A DNA stretch of 64,000 bases, from the NCBI GenBank assembly GCA_030524135.1, contig JAUNHA010000005.1:1-64000 (forward strand), given 5' to 3'. Below, piece by piece: positions 63,947 to 64,000 of this stretch; the stretch's first letter is position 1, and each line of letters starts with the position of its first letter. The position numbers and the translations under genes are program-made. Source of the stretch: Eubacteriales bacterium (lineage in GTDB: Bacteria > Bacillota > Clostridia > Lachnospirales > Lachnospiraceae). Under the pieces are notes generated by a model. It was not told the origin of the DNA. It searched no databases and worked only from the letters and a program-made list of their open reading frames with translations.

Positions 63947-64000
63947 ATGCAGAATGGTAAGACGGCGCTTGTAACAGGCGCGGGCAGAGGCATTGGACGG
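63947..64000 (+). CDS. fabG: 3-oxoacyl-ACP reductase, cut by window end
   Basis: The first 18 codons are seen (MQNGKTALVTGAGRGIGR), the N-terminal NADPH-binding TGxxxGIG motif of FabG. Its position after fabD agrees. Confidence 0.9.
   Translation, partial: MQNGKTALVTGAGRGIGR

Noticed and set aside
1..64000. CRISPR arrays, insertion sequences or prophage
   Set aside because: No regularly spaced repeats, transposase, integrase or phage structural gene was seen on either strand.

Overview
The window looks like chromosome of an anaerobic, low-to-mid GC Firmicute, most likely a gut-type Clostridia/Lachnospiraceae member. The evidence is a RicT/HolB housekeeping block, a FabK-type fatty-acid operon, an FMN-riboswitch ECF transporter, strong GGAGG ribosome-binding sites, and two selenium-linked gene sets. 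The genus assignment is inference. No insertion sequence, prophage or CRISPR array was seen.

Layout. 1-0.4 kb: a tRNA array (Val partial, fMet, Phe, Lys). 0.6-2.1 kb: a GNAT acetyltransferase and a 3-hydroxyacyl-CoA dehydrogenase. 2.2-8.2 kb: a divergent selenoprotein locus that I match to the poorly characterised 'Sao' set. It holds an ABC permease with an in-frame UGA (saoP, minus strand) facing saoT (thioredoxin-like, C-A-Sec-C), saoE (DUF318 exporter), saoC (ends Cys-Cys), saoB and saoA (ABC binding protein and ATPase), saoL (MerB-like lyase with Sec at the catalytic Cys159 position) and saoD (Cys-rich DsrE-like). 8.3-12.4 kb: a two-component system and a second, strikingly Cys-rich NMT1-type binding lipoprotein, possibly part of the same system. 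12.6-25 kb: housekeeping genes (guanylate kinase-like, holB, ricT, trmN6, galM, proC, rsmI, glpK, a YbaK-like deacylase, asparaginase, fRMsr). 25-31.6 kb: a DUF4143 ATPase behind a palindromic promoter, ribU with a complete FMN riboswitch, a GNATC-type acyltransferase-like protein and a sugar ABC importer.

31.7-60.3 kb is a complete selenium-dependent purine/urate catabolic island. Seventeen minus-strand genes run ssnA, ygfK, xdhD-like, hyuA, xdhA, xdhB, xdhC, moeA-like, moaC, moaA, MOSC-mog fusion, modA, modB, modE, XdhC-family maturation factor, yqeC-mocA fusion, yqeB. The plus-strand arm is a YheO-type regulator, ygeX, ygeY, ygeW, carbamate kinase and an NCS2 purine permease. The two arms diverge from a 403-bp promoter region. 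The logic is import of purine, hydroxylation or reduction by Se/Mo enzymes, ring opening and deamination, then recovery of carbamoyl phosphate (ATP) and diaminopropionate (pyruvate and ammonia). Molybdate uptake and molybdenum-cofactor assembly are encoded in the same array. 60.5-64 kb begins a fatty-acid operon (fabH, acpP, fabK, fabD, fabG cut by the window edge) behind a good promoter and tandem palindromes.

The most unusual content is the selenoprotein/organometal locus. Three genes (saoP, saoT, saoL) carry UGA codons that an ordinary gene caller reads as stops, so these proteins appear truncated unless UGA is read as selenocysteine.
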